From UMGS1933 sp051891435 (GTDB lineage Bacteria > Bacillota > Clostridia > TANB77 > CAG-508), in the NCBI GenBank assembly GCA_051891435.1, contig JBJFFE010000030.1, forward strand, positions 1 through 53,336: DNA of 53,336 nt. Reading direction: 5' to 3'. Within the stretch, counting starts at the first letter, position 1. Each line of letters opens with the position of its first letter. The notes beneath the pieces were generated by a model. That model saw only the letters and a program-made list of their open reading frames with translations. It was not told the DNA's origin and made no database searches. Position numbers and translations under genes: made by a program. Below are positions 26,517-35,022 of the stretch, one piece after another.

Positions 26517-26948
26517 TTAGTTTCTTATTATCTTTTTCATAAAAACTGTTGTTCCTTTTCCTAATGTAGATTCCACACGCATTTCATCCATAAAACTTTC
26601 CATTATTGTAAATCCCATTCCAGACCTTTCAAGCTCGGGTTTACTCGTATATAATGGTTCTCTTGCTTTTTCTATATTTTCAATTCCTTTACCATTATCT
26701 ATTATTTCCATTTCAACTACATTTTCTTTTATTCTTGCCTTTATTGTAACTATTCCTTTATTTTCTTCGTATCCATGTATTATTGAATTAGTAACCGCTT
26801 CTGATATAGCTGTTTTGATGTCTGAAATTTCCTCTATTGTAGGATCTAACGGAGCCACAAAGCTTGCAACCGCAATTCTTGCAAAAGCCTCATTATTTGG
26901 ATTGCTCATAAATTCTATTTGCATTTCATTATCATATTTTTCTTCCAC
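26517..26948 (-). CDS. spoIIAB: Anti-sigma F factor/serine kinase SpoIIAB
   Basis: This 143-residue GHKL-fold kinase binds and inhibits sigma-F and phosphorylates SpoIIAA. The ATP-binding boxes are EAVTNSIIHGY, DNGKGI and GMGFTIMESF. The start is GTG with AGGAGGAAAATAA before it. It lies 11 bases after spoIIAA and 10 before sigF, in one operon. Confidence 0.96.
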   Translation of the reverse strand: MEEKYDNEMQIEFMSNPNNEAFARIAVASFVAPLDPTIEEISDIKTAISEAVTNSIIHGYEENKGIVTIKARIKENVVEMEIIDNGKGIENIEKAREPLYTSKPELERSGMGFTIMESFMDEMRVESTLGKGTTVFMKKIIRN

Positions 26949-26959
26949 TTATTTTCCTC

Positions 26960-27271
26960 CTAATCCTCTGTTATTGGTATTATTTTTAAAACACCAGACA
27001 TTTCTAATACTTTTTTTATTTCAGGTCTAACATTACTTAAATTAAGTGTCCCTCCTACTAATTTTGCAGTTTTATATCTTCCTAAAATCATTCCAATACC
27101 TGCACTATCCATAAAAGACACATTACCGAAATCCATTACAATTTTTTGTGGCATATATTTTTGAATCTCAAAATCAGCCTTATTCCTAATTTTCTCTGCC
27201 ATGCAATGATCAATTTCTTCGGTAATTTGTAGTTTTAATAGCTTATTTTCATTATCATATGTAACCTTCAT
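26960..27271 (-). CDS. spoIIAA: Anti-sigma F factor antagonist SpoIIAA
   Basis: This 103-residue STAS-domain protein frees sigma-F by binding SpoIIAB when unphosphorylated. The phosphorylated serine is in FMDSAGIGMI. AAGGAGGAAAAT precedes the ATG. It is the first gene of the spoIIA operon. A hairpin (ATGGGCGA / TCGCCCAT) lies about 50 bases upstream. I could not fix the expected sigma-H promoter. Confidence 0.95.
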   Translation of the reverse strand: MKVTYDNENKLLKLQITEEIDHCMAEKIRNKADFEIQKYMPQKIVMDFGNVSFMDSAGIGMILGRYKTAKLVGGTLNLSNVRPEIKKVLEMSGVLKIIPITED

Positions 27272-27434
27272 ATTTTCCTCCTTATAAATTGTTTTTTATT
27301 GAATTTATTCATTAGTTATGGGCGAGTACTTTTCGCCCATATCTTTTTATAATCTTCTTTTATTGTCTTTATTATTATTCTATTTTTTAAATACTTTTCC
27401 TTTGTTGAAAAATAGGAGGTTTTAGCGAAAAAAA

Positions 27435-27468
27435 TAGAGTAGTCATAATCTACTACTCTATTTTTTTC
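27435..27468 (-). terminator. Terminator overlapping a 42-residue ORF
   Basis: AATAGAGTAGT and ACTACTCTATT form a hairpin with A/T runs on both sides. The stop codon of the small ORF is inside the right arm. Confidence 0.75.
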
Positions 27469-27586
27469 TAATAACTTCCACGCCATCTTTTTTTATTTTA
27501 TTGCTTTCTTTTCTTTTATCTTTTCTAACTGCCTTATCTGTTTTTCTTCTATCCTCAAACATTTGCCCGTTTTTGTCTATTATCAT
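27458..27586 (-). CDS. Small basic protein of unknown function
   Basis: This 42-codon frame encodes a Lys/Arg-rich peptide (MIIDKNGQMFEDRRKTDKA at the start). GAGGTGATACTA stands before the ATG. It has its own terminator, which overlaps the stop codon. It lies between groEL and spoIIAA. I recognise no family. The good start site and terminator suggest it is real. Confidence 0.6.
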   Translation of the reverse strand: MIIDKNGQMFEDRRKTDKAVRKDKRKESNKIKKDGVEVIRKK

Positions 27587-27664
27587 TAGTATCACCTCAT
27601 TTTATTTATTATAATATGAGTATAACAGAAAATATTAAAGATAGTCAAGATTTAAGCAATAATT

Positions 27665-29299
27665 TTAGTACATTCCATCCATTCCTGCTGGCATATCATT
27701 ATGTCCTCCACATTCACATTTTGGTTCTTTTTTGTCTGTTACTACACTCTCTGTTGTTAAGAACATTCCCGCTATACTTGCTGCATTTTGAAGTGCAGAA
27801 CGTGTTACTTTTGTTGGATCTACTATTCCTTGGGCTTTCATATCTACATATTCTTCTTTTGCTGCATTAAATCCAATTCCTGCTTCACTTGTTCTTACCT
27901 TTTGTAATATTACAGCACCTTCTAGACCTGCATTTATTGCTATTTGTCTTAGTGGTTCTTCTAATGCTCTTAATACTATTTTTGCACCTAGTTTTTCATC
28001 GTCTACTAATGTGTCTACTAGTTTTTCTACTTTTGGCATTACATTTATTAATGCTGTTCCACCACCTGCTACTATTCCTTCTTCTACTGCTGCTTTTGTC
28101 GCAGATAAAGCATCTTCTATTCTTAGTTTTTTCTCTTTCATCTCTACTTCTGTTGCTGCTCCAACTTCTATTACTGCAACTCCTCCAGCAAGTTTTGCAA
28201 GTCTTTCTTGTAGTTTTTCTTTGTCAAATTCACTACTTGTTTCTTCTATTTGAGTTTTTATTTGCTTTACTCTTGATGTTAATTTTTCTTTATCGCCTAA
28301 ACCATCTACTATTATTGTATTTTCTTTTTGTACTTTTACTTGTCTTGCTCTTCCTAATTGTTCAATAGTTGTATCTTTTAGTTCCAATCCTAAGTCTCCA
28401 GTTATTACTTCTCCACCTGTAAGAATAGCTATGTCTTCTAGCATATCTTTTCTACTATCTCCGAATCCTGGTGCTTTTACTGCTACTATATTTAATACTC
28501 CTCTTAATTTATTTAAAACTAATGTAGATAATGCTTCTCCTTCTATATCATCCGCAATTATTACAAGTTTTCCAGATTGTTGCATAACAGCCTCTAAAAG
28601 TGGTAATATTTCTTGAATATTTCCAATCTTTTTATCTGTAATTAATATATATGGATTTTCCATTACTGTTTCCATTTTGTCTGTGTCGGTAGCAAAATAT
28701 GGAGATATATACCCTTTATCAAATTCCATTCCTTCAACAACATTTAAACCTGTTGTTGCTGTTTTTGATTCTTCTATTGTTATTACTCCATCTTTACTTA
28801 CTTTTTCCATTGCATCTGCAATTAATTCTCCTATTTCTTGGTTATTTGCAGAAATACTTGCAACTCTTGCAATATCTTCTTTTCCATTAATTTCTGAACT
28901 TATTTCCTTTAATCCTTCTACTGCTGTTTCAACTGCTTTATCTATTCCTCTTTTTATTGCCATTGGGTCTCCACCTGCTGCTACATTTTTTACACCTTCT
29001 TTTATTATTGCTTGTGCTAATACTGTTGCTGTTGTTGTTCCATCACCTGCTATATCATTTGTTTTTGTTGCTACTTCTTTTACAAGTCTTGCTCCTATAT
29101 TTTCATAAGGATCATCTAATTCTATTTCTTTTGCTATTGTTACACCATCGTTTGTAATAAGTGGTGCTCCAAAGTTTTTATCTAATACAACATTTCTTCC
29201 TTTTGGTCCTAAAGTTACTTTTACTGTATCTGCTAGAGTATTTACTCCATCTAACATTTTTTTTCTGGCATCTTCGCCAAATTTTATTTCTTTTGACAT
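27665..29299 (-). CDS. groEL: Chaperonin GroEL (Hsp60)
   Basis: This 544-residue ATP-driven folding chaperone has the family start KEIKFGEDARKKMLDG, the nucleotide-binding GDGTTTATVLA, and GGGTALI. The C-terminal tail has a CECGG motif followed by MPAGMDGMY, and lacks the usual GGM repeats. It folds client proteins in the cytosol with GroES. It follows groES with a family A palindrome between the two, and is under the CIRCE operator upstream of groES. Confidence 0.98.
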   Translation of the reverse strand: MSKEIKFGEDARKKMLDGVNTLADTVKVTLGPKGRNVVLDKNFGAPLITNDGVTIAKEIELDDPYENIGARLVKEVATKTNDIAGDGTTTATVLAQAIIKEGVKNVAAGGDPMAIKRGIDKAVETAVEGLKEISSEINGKEDIARVASISANNQEIGELIADAMEKVSKDGVITIEESKTATTGLNVVEGMEFDKGYISPYFATDTDKMETVMENPYILITDKKIGNIQEILPLLEAVMQQSGKLVIIADDIEGEALSTLVLNKLRGVLNIVAVKAPGFGDSRKDMLEDIAILTGGEVITGDLGLELKDTTIEQLGRARQVKVQKENTIIVDGLGDKEKLTSRVKQIKTQIEETSSEFDKEKLQERLAKLAGGVAVIEVGAATEVEMKEKKLRIEDALSATKAAVEEGIVAGGGTALINVMPKVEKLVDTLVDDEKLGAKIVLRALEEPLRQIAINAGLEGAVILQKVRTSEAGIGFNAAKEEYVDMKAQGIVDPTKVTRSALQNAASIAGMFLTTESVVTDKKEPKCECGGHNDMPAGMDGMY

Positions 29300-29335
29300 A
29301 TTATCTATCTCCTTTTTATAATTTATTTTTAAATT

Positions 29336-29386
29336 GTAGGGGGTCGTTCTTGACCGACCCTTGGGCTGGTCAAGACCAGCCCCTAC
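29336..29386. repeat. Family A palindrome between groES and groEL, copy 2
   Basis: GTAGGGGTCG and CAGCCCCTAC are the ends. Inside are hairpins GTCGTTCTTGACCGAC and GGGCTGGTCAAGACCAGCCC. It interrupts the short groES-groEL spacer and must be transcribed with the operon, so it may act as an mRNA structure. Confidence 0.75.
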
Positions 29387-29390
29387 GTTT

Positions 29391-29675
29391 TTATTCTATT
29401 GTTGCAAGTACATCATCTTGTTTTACTATTAAGTAGTCTTCTCCTTCATATTTTACTTCTGTTCCAGAGTATTTGCTTACTATTACTCTGTCACCTTTTT
29501 TTATATACATTTTCACTTCTTTTCCTTCTATATTATTAATTCCTGGGCCCACCTCAATTACTTCTGCTATTTGTGGTTTTTCTTTTGCTCCACTTGATAA
29601 AATGATTCCACTTTTAGTTGTTTCCTCATTTTCTACCATTTTAATTAAAATTCTGTCTGCTACTGGTTTTATCAT
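29391..29675 (-). CDS. groES: Co-chaperonin GroES
   Basis: This 94-residue lid of the GroEL chamber begins IKPVADRILIKMVENEE and carries the mobile loop around EETTKSGIILSSGAKEKPQ. Length is standard. AAGGAGGAATG-like bases precede the ATG. It is the first gene of the groESL operon. Confidence 0.97.
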   Translation of the reverse strand: MIKPVADRILIKMVENEETTKSGIILSSGAKEKPQIAEVIEVGPGINNIEGKEVKMYIKKGDRVIVSKYSGTEVKYEGEDYLIVKQDDVLATIE

Positions 29676-29704
29676 ACTATCATTCCTCCTTAAAATTTAA
29701 ATTA

Positions 29705-29731
29705 TTAGCAGTCTATTTTAACGACTGCTAA
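29705..29731. promoter_or_regulatory. CIRCE operator (HrcA site) upstream of groESL
   Basis: TTAGCAGTC, nine bases, GACTGCTAA: a perfect 9-9-9 inverted repeat that differs from the CIRCE consensus (TTAGCACTC-N9-GAGTGCTAA) only at one symmetrical position. It lies about 30 bases before the groES start. It implies heat-shock repression by HrcA, whose gene is not in this window. Confidence 0.9.
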
Positions 29732-29780
29732 TAATTTATACCTATTTATATTAAATGTCAATAGTTTTTGAAAAATTTTT

Positions 29781-30179
29781 TTATTTTCTATTAACTCCAA
29801 TTATTCCTCCAACTGCACCAGCAACTACACTTGCTATAATCATAACGAAAGAATATATATTTAATGCAAAATTTTTACCAATTATACTGGATAGTAAGTA
29901 TATAGCAACAATATATACTAATCCTACTAATCCTCCATTTGTAAGTCCATTTTTCTTTATATTACTACTAGCAATTAAGCTTCCTACTAATATACTTATA
30001 GCTGTTACTATAATTATAACTACTGGCATTGTTTTCTCATTTATATTTGTATATGTAAGCAAACATGAATATATTAATAATAAAACTAATGTTAAAATAA
30101 TTGCTGTTATACTACCCTTTATAATTCTTGTTAAATTACTTGTTACTCCTTCTTGAGGAATTTCTTTCATTTTTACCAT
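29781..30179 (-). CDS. TIGR04086-type four-helix membrane protein
   Basis: This 132-residue integral membrane protein has four hydrophobic helices (about 18-40, 48-68, 80-98, 104-126). The glycine-rich LTNGGLVGLVYI and VVAGAVGGIIGVNRK stretches are typical of the TIGR04086/DUF3792 family of Firmicutes. Its function is unknown. AGGTG precedes the ATG at 30179; an upstream GTG is less likely. Confidence 0.75.
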   Translation of the reverse strand: MVKMKEIPQEGVTSNLTRIIKGSITAIILTLVLLLIYSCLLTYTNINEKTMPVVIIIVTAISILVGSLIASSNIKKNGLTNGGLVGLVYIVAIYLLSSIIGKNFALNIYSFVMIIASVVAGAVGGIIGVNRK

Positions 30180-30229
30180 AATTATCACCTAAATTTATTA
30201 TATTCAGGATATTTATTTATAGAACAGAA

Positions 30230-30302
30230 ACTAAAGTGGAACTCGAGAAGATTCTTTTTCCCAAAGAATTGGGACAAGTGTTTTCCTCGAGTTCCACTTT
30301 TT
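30230..30302. repeat. Long hairpin between two membrane protein genes
   Basis: AAAGTGGAACTCGAG at the left is exactly complementary to CTCGAGTTCCACTTT at the right, with a smaller inner hairpin TCCCAAAGAATTGGGA. On the minus strand it abuts the stop codon of the manganese-transporter-like gene's neighbour region and could act as a terminator in both directions. Confidence 0.7.
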
Positions 30303-31140
30303 ATATCAATTCAATTATTATTCCCGCAATTACTCCTATTGCATATAATATTGAAACTATTTTTATATTTTCTTTTAAATTTTTATTCACTTTAAATAAC
30401 ACTATTATTCCAAGTCCTGAATTTACTAATAGTCCTCCTATTAATGTGCCAATTCCTATTACATTGCTTACAAATAGTTCTGTTAGTATTACAGATGATG
30501 CACAGTTTGGTATAAGTCCTATTATTCCAGCTAAAATTGGGCCAAGTATTGGTTTATTTAAAATTAAAGTTGATAATCTTTCTTCTCCAATTATAAATAA
30601 TAGCATATTTAGTATTAATGAAACTACTAAAATAAATATGAATATTTGAATCGTATGTTTTATTGAAGATTTTATTATTCCTTCTTCACAGTGGCAGTGT
30701 TCATGCTCACATAAATTATGTATGCTGTGCTTTTCTTCATTTTTTTTAGTTTTCCTATAAATAAAATCTATAACTAGTCCCACCATAATACCAATTAAAA
30801 TTTTGATAACTAGTATGTTTAATATTAGTTTCAAATTTGTACCACTTGAGAAAAGTATTGGTAGCATTTCGTCTGATGTTGATAAGTATATTGCGATTAG
30901 TGTTCCAAGTGTTATTACTCTACCCGCGTAAAGATTAGTAGCAGATACCGAGAAACCACATTGTGGAACAGCACCTAATAGTCCTCCTATTATTGGTCCT
31001 AATCTTCCAGATTTTTTTATAATGTTTTTTGTCTTTTCACTTGTTTTATGTTCTAAGTATTCCATTAGTAAATATGTTATAAATAAAAATGGTAATATTT
31101 TTATGCTGTCTATTATTGCATCTAGAATAGCTTCTGTCAT
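30301..31140 (-). CDS. Putative manganese/metal permease (ArsP_2-like, PF11449)
   Basis: This 279-residue protein has about eight membrane helices. It has two repeated halves, each with an internal P-x-C-x-S/G stretch: GAVPQCGFSVSATNL and GLIPNCASSVILTEL. These are typical of the DUF2899/ArsP_2 family often annotated as manganese transporter. A cytosolic loop near residue 145 is rich in metal ligands (HNLCEHEHCHCEE). Export of a divalent metal is likely. The substrate is not proven from sequence. It starts after AGGAGAAAAC. Confidence 0.82.
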   Translation of the reverse strand: MTEAILDAIIDSIKILPFLFITYLLMEYLEHKTSEKTKNIIKKSGRLGPIIGGLLGAVPQCGFSVSATNLYAGRVITLGTLIAIYLSTSDEMLPILFSSGTNLKLILNILVIKILIGIMVGLVIDFIYRKTKKNEEKHSIHNLCEHEHCHCEEGIIKSSIKHTIQIFIFILVVSLILNMLLFIIGEERLSTLILNKPILGPILAGIIGLIPNCASSVILTELFVSNVIGIGTLIGGLLVNSGLGIIVLFKVNKNLKENIKIVSILYAIGVIAGIIIELI

Positions 31141-31171
31141 GTTTTCTCCTTTCGGTTATTATACATCTCTA

Positions 31172-31291
31172 GTCAGCCTACCTTTTGTATGATTTTCTAA
31201 AAAATTAAATTCTCCAAGGCATACGCGGGTCTTCCCCCGTCTCAAAGGACTGTCAAATTTAATTTTTTATAAAATATACAAAACGGCTGAC
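31172..31291 (+). repeat. 120-bp TIR element, family C, copy 2
   Basis: The sequence is nearly identical to the 2970-3089 copy (one visible substitution, GGCATACGC for GGCGTACGC) and has the same ends and orientation. It lies between the metal permease and clpX. Confidence 0.85.
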
Positions 31292-31371
31292 ATTTTAAAT
31301 TTCTCACTACTAAAAAATATATAATCCCCTGCGTGAGACTACTCTACGTAAAATTTTAGAGTATAAAAATT

Positions 31372-32685
31372 TTATGCGGTTTTGTTTTCTCCTGCTTTTT
31401 TCTTTTTTATTGTTACTTCCCTTTGGGGTTCTTCTAATTTTTTGTTTTCATTTATTACTAATTTAGGTGGTTCTTTGTTTTCTACTGTTTGTTTTGTTAT
31501 TGTGCATTTTTCTATTTTTGGATTTGTTGGTATATCAAACATAATGTCTCTCATTATCTCTTCTATTATAGACCTTAATCCTCTTGCCCCTGTATTTCTT
31601 TCTATTGCTTTTTCTACTATTGCATTTAGTGCATCTTGTTCAAATTCTAATTCTACCCCATCTAATTCTAGCAATTTTTTATATTGTTTTACCAAAGCAT
31701 TTTTTGGTTTTGTAACTATCTCTATCAATGCATCTTTATCTAATTCTTGAAGTGTTGCTATAATTGGAAGTCTTCCTACAAATTCTGGTATTAAACCAAA
31801 TTTTAATAAGTCTTGTGGTAATAAATCCTTAAATACTTCATACGTGTGTTGTTCCTTTTTGCTTTCAATTTGGGCATTAAATCCCATCGATTTTTTTCCA
31901 GTTCTATCTTTTATTATTTTTTCTAGACCTTCAAAAGCGCCACCACATATAAATAATATATTAGTTGTATCAATTTGTATTAATTCTTGATGTGGATGTT
32001 TTCTTCCCCCTTGTGGTGGTACAGATGCTACTGTTCCTTCTATTATTTTTAATAATGCTTGTTGAACACCTTCTCCACTTACGTCTCTTGTTATTGAAGG
32101 ATTTTCAGATTTTCTAGATATTTTATCTATTTCATCTATATATACAATACCCTTTTGTGCTTTTTCTATATCATATTCTGCTGATTGTATTAATTTTAAT
32201 AAAATATTTTCAACATCTTCTCCAACATATCCTGCTTCTGTAAGTGTTGTTGCATCTGCTATTGCAAAAGGTACATTTAATATTCTAGCCAATGTCTGCG
32301 CTAGAAGTGTTTTTCCAGAACCTGTTGGACCTAATAATAAAACATTACTTTTTTGAATTTCTACTTCATCTATAATTTCTTTGCAATTTATTCTTTTATA
32401 ATGATTATATACTGCAACAGATAAAGTTCTTTTAGCTTCTTCTTGACCTATAACATATTCATCTAATATTGCTTTTATTTCTGCTGGTGTAGGTATTTTT
32501 TCAGATTTTACATCTATATATCCTTTTTCATCTTCATATATTTCATCTTCCATAATATTGTTACATACATTAATACATTCATCACAAATAAATACATTTG
32601 GCCCTGCAATTATTCTTTTAACCATTTCTTGTGGTTTCCCACAAAAAGAACATCTTATCCCGTTACTTGTTTTCTTGTTTGCCAT
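31372..32685 (-). CDS. clpX: ClpX, ATPase subunit of ClpXP protease
   Basis: This 437-residue AAA+ unfoldase has an N-terminal zinc finger (CSFCGK and CDECINVC), Walker A LLGPTGSGKT, Walker B IVYIDEIDKI, the pore loop GYVGEDV and sensor regions. It selects and unfolds substrates for ClpP. The ATG at 32685 follows AAGGAGAAAAA; an upstream in-frame ATG at 32700 lacks such a site. It lies 28 bases after clpP. Confidence 0.97.
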   Translation of the reverse strand: MANKKTSNGIRCSFCGKPQEMVKRIIAGPNVFICDECINVCNNIMEDEIYEDEKGYIDVKSEKIPTPAEIKAILDEYVIGQEEAKRTLSVAVYNHYKRINCKEIIDEVEIQKSNVLLLGPTGSGKTLLAQTLARILNVPFAIADATTLTEAGYVGEDVENILLKLIQSAEYDIEKAQKGIVYIDEIDKISRKSENPSITRDVSGEGVQQALLKIIEGTVASVPPQGGRKHPHQELIQIDTTNILFICGGAFEGLEKIIKDRTGKKSMGFNAQIESKKEQHTYEVFKDLLPQDLLKFGLIPEFVGRLPIIATLQELDKDALIEIVTKPKNALVKQYKKLLELDGVELEFEQDALNAIVEKAIERNTGARGLRSIIEEIMRDIMFDIPTNPKIEKCTITKQTVENKEPPKLVINENKKLEEPQREVTIKKKKAGENKTA

Positions 32686-32713
32686 TTTTTCTCCTTCCAT
32701 TTACATACACGTA

Positions 32714-33313
32714 TTATTTTCTTTTGTCTAATATTTCATCTATTAACCCATACTCTAGAGCTTGCTCTGCTGTCATAAAATTGTCTCTTTCTGTATCTGC
32801 TTCTATTTTTTCTAAACTTTGACCAGTTCTTTCACTTAAAAATTTATTTAATTTTTCTCTTGTTTTTACCATGTGGTCTGCATGTATTTTAATTTCTGTT
32901 GCTTGACCTGAAAGTCCTCCAGAAATTAGAGGTTGATGTATCATTATTTCTGCATTTGATGTTGCCATTCTTTTTCCTTTTGTTCCAGCAGCAAGTAATA
33001 CTGCGCCCATACTTGCAGCTAATCCTATACAGATTGTACTTACTGGACATTTTATATAATTCATTGTGTCTACAATTGCCATTCCATCTGTAATAGATCC
33101 ACCTGGGCTGTTTATATAAAATGATATTTCTTTGTCTGGATCTTCTGATTCTAAGAATAGCATTTGTGCTATTACTAAACTTGCTGTTGTTGGATTTACA
33201 TCCTCACTTAAAAATATTATTCTGTCTTTTAATAATCTTGAGAAAATATCATATGATCTTTCTCCTCTACTTGTTTGCTCAAGTACATATGGGACTAAAC
33301 TATTTTTTTCCAT
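32714..33313 (-). CDS. clpP: ClpP, proteolytic subunit
   Basis: This 199-residue serine protease has the catalytic serine in GLAASMGAVLLAAG, the histidine in IMIHQPLISGG and the aspartate in ERDNFM. It forms the barrel degraded by ClpX-fed substrates. It is followed by clpX and preceded, past a family B repeat, by tig: the order tig-clpP-clpX is conserved in Firmicutes. Confidence 0.97.
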   Translation of the reverse strand: MEKNSLVPYVLEQTSRGERSYDIFSRLLKDRIIFLSEDVNPTTASLVIAQMLFLESEDPDKEISFYINSPGGSITDGMAIVDTMNYIKCPVSTICIGLAASMGAVLLAAGTKGKRMATSNAEIMIHQPLISGGLSGQATEIKIHADHMVKTREKLNKFLSERTGQSLEKIEADTERDNFMTAEQALEYGLIDEILDKRK

Positions 33314-33344
33314 AATATTACCTCCTAAAATTATCTTTTTTGGT

Positions 33345-33487
33345 CCGCCAAATCTCGTCGGGGTTTATATATTTTAATTCGCTCATTTCTTCCCACCGGC
33401 GCTGTAACAAGGCTACGCCTTTAACAGCCCACGGCGGTCCCCCCGAGGAAATTCGCTTTTAAAATATATAAGACCCCTGCGTTTGGC
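33345..33487. repeat. Palindromic repeat, family B, copy 2 (inverted)
   Basis: A 143-bp copy of the 21-164 element in opposite orientation. It begins CCGCCAAATCTCGTCGGGGT and ends CCCCTGCGTTTGGC. The core retains the hairpin GCTGTAACAAGGC / GCCTTTAACAGC. A 3' neighbour at about 33528-33573 (GGGCAGGT...ACCAGCCC) may serve as a weak tig terminator. Confidence 0.75.
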
Positions 33488-33578
33488 TATTTTATCTTTT
33501 ATGTACAACAATATCCTTATTGTAATAAATTAGGGCAGGTTTTTTCAAGTTATTTGTAGAAAGACCAGCCCTTTTTTA

Positions 33579-34862
33579 TTATTTTATTTTTGCATTTGAT
33601 ACTATAAATTCTATTGTTTTCTCTGTTTTCAAACTTTCTTTTACATAATTTATTAAGTGTTCATTGTTTTTTACTTCTTCTTCTTTTTGTCCATAAGCTT
33701 TAGCCATTTCTGAGATTTTAGCAGTTATTTCGTCTTGAGGCACTTCTATTTTGGCATCATTTGCTACTGCTTCTAATACTAATCTAGATTTAACTTGTTT
33801 TTCAGCTTGAGGTTTATATTCTTCTCTAAATTGTTCTTTTGTCTTTCCTATCATTGATAAATAATCATCTAATTTCATTCCTTGATAACTTAATCTTGTT
33901 TCAATATCTTTTTCCATATTGTCTATTTCTGTTTCAATCATTCCTGATGGAATGTCTACTGTTGCGTTATTGCAAACTGCTTCAATAGCATCATCTTCTG
34001 TCTCATATTTTGCTTTTGTTTCATTCTGCTTTTCTTTGCTTTCTCTTATTGATTTTTTTAGTTCCTCAATTGTATCAAATTCGCTTATGTCTTTTGCAAG
34101 TTCATCATTTATTTCTGGCATTTCTTTTTTCTTGATTTCATGTAATTTTATTTTGAATACAGCATCTTTTCCAGCTAAATCTTTTGAAAAATATTCTTCT
34201 GGAAATTTTACATTAATATCTTTTTCTTCATTAATTTTCATTCCTATAATTTGTTCTTCAAATCCTGGAATAAATGTATTGCTTCCTATTGTTAATTCAT
34301 GATTTTCTGCTTTTCCACCTTCAAAAGCTTTTCCATCAACAAATCCTTCAAAGTCTATTACAGTAATATCTCCATTTTCTACTGCTCTATCTTCTACTGT
34401 AACTATTCTTGCATTTTTTTCTGCCATATGTCCTAATTCATGTTCAACTTCTTCATCAGATACAGTATACTCATGCTTTTTTATTTCTATACCTTTATAT
34501 TTTCCTAAAGTAACTTCTGGTTTTGTTTGTACAACAGCTGTAAATATTAAGTCCTTTCCTGCTTCTATTTGAGTAATATCAATTTCAGGCTTGCTTACAG
34601 CTTCAACCTTTGCTTCTTCTAGTCCTTCTTCATATGCTTTAGGTGCTATTTCGTTAAAAGCATCTTCATAAAATATTTGTATTCCATACATTTTTTCTAC
34701 CATTTTAAATGGTGCTTTTCCATTTCTAAAACCTGGTATTTTAAAGTATTTTGCACTTTTTTTGTATACAGTTTGTATAGCTTCTTCAAATTTTGCTGCT
34801 TCAACTGTGAATTCTAATTTTACTTCATTTGTTTTATCTGTTTTTTCTACTTTAACGCTCAT
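33579..34862 (-). CDS. tig: Trigger factor
   Basis: This 427-residue ribosome-bound chaperone and prolyl isomerase has the ribosome-binding motif region GFRNGKAPFKMVEKMYG near residue 45, a PPIase FKBP domain (about 155-240, with DFEGFVDGKAFEGG) and a helical C-terminal domain. It helps nascent chains fold. It precedes clpP and clpX, as in many Firmicutes. Confidence 0.96.
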   Translation of the reverse strand: MSVKVEKTDKTNEVKLEFTVEAAKFEEAIQTVYKKSAKYFKIPGFRNGKAPFKMVEKMYGIQIFYEDAFNEIAPKAYEEGLEEAKVEAVSKPEIDITQIEAGKDLIFTAVVQTKPEVTLGKYKGIEIKKHEYTVSDEEVEHELGHMAEKNARIVTVEDRAVENGDITVIDFEGFVDGKAFEGGKAENHELTIGSNTFIPGFEEQIIGMKINEEKDINVKFPEEYFSKDLAGKDAVFKIKLHEIKKKEMPEINDELAKDISEFDTIEELKKSIRESKEKQNETKAKYETEDDAIEAVCNNATVDIPSGMIETEIDNMEKDIETRLSYQGMKLDDYLSMIGKTKEQFREEYKPQAEKQVKSRLVLEAVANDAKIEVPQDEITAKISEMAKAYGQKEEEVKNNEHLINYVKESLKTEKTIEFIVSNAKIK

Positions 34863-35022
34863 TTAAATTCAATCCTTTCATAAGTTAATAATTCAACTGT
34901 AGTATTATATCATAATTTTCAGATTTTGCAAGTGGTCGAAATATAAAATGTGAAAAAAGTTGTCTTTACTTTACATAAATGGTAATTTATGGTATAATAT
35001 TTTACGTTGGGGGTATCTTATT

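Noticed and set aside
27665..29299. Long open frames on the opposite strand of groEL and adhE
   Set aside because: They are leucine- or serine-rich shadows of AT-rich conserved genes, lack ribosome binding sites, and match no family I know.
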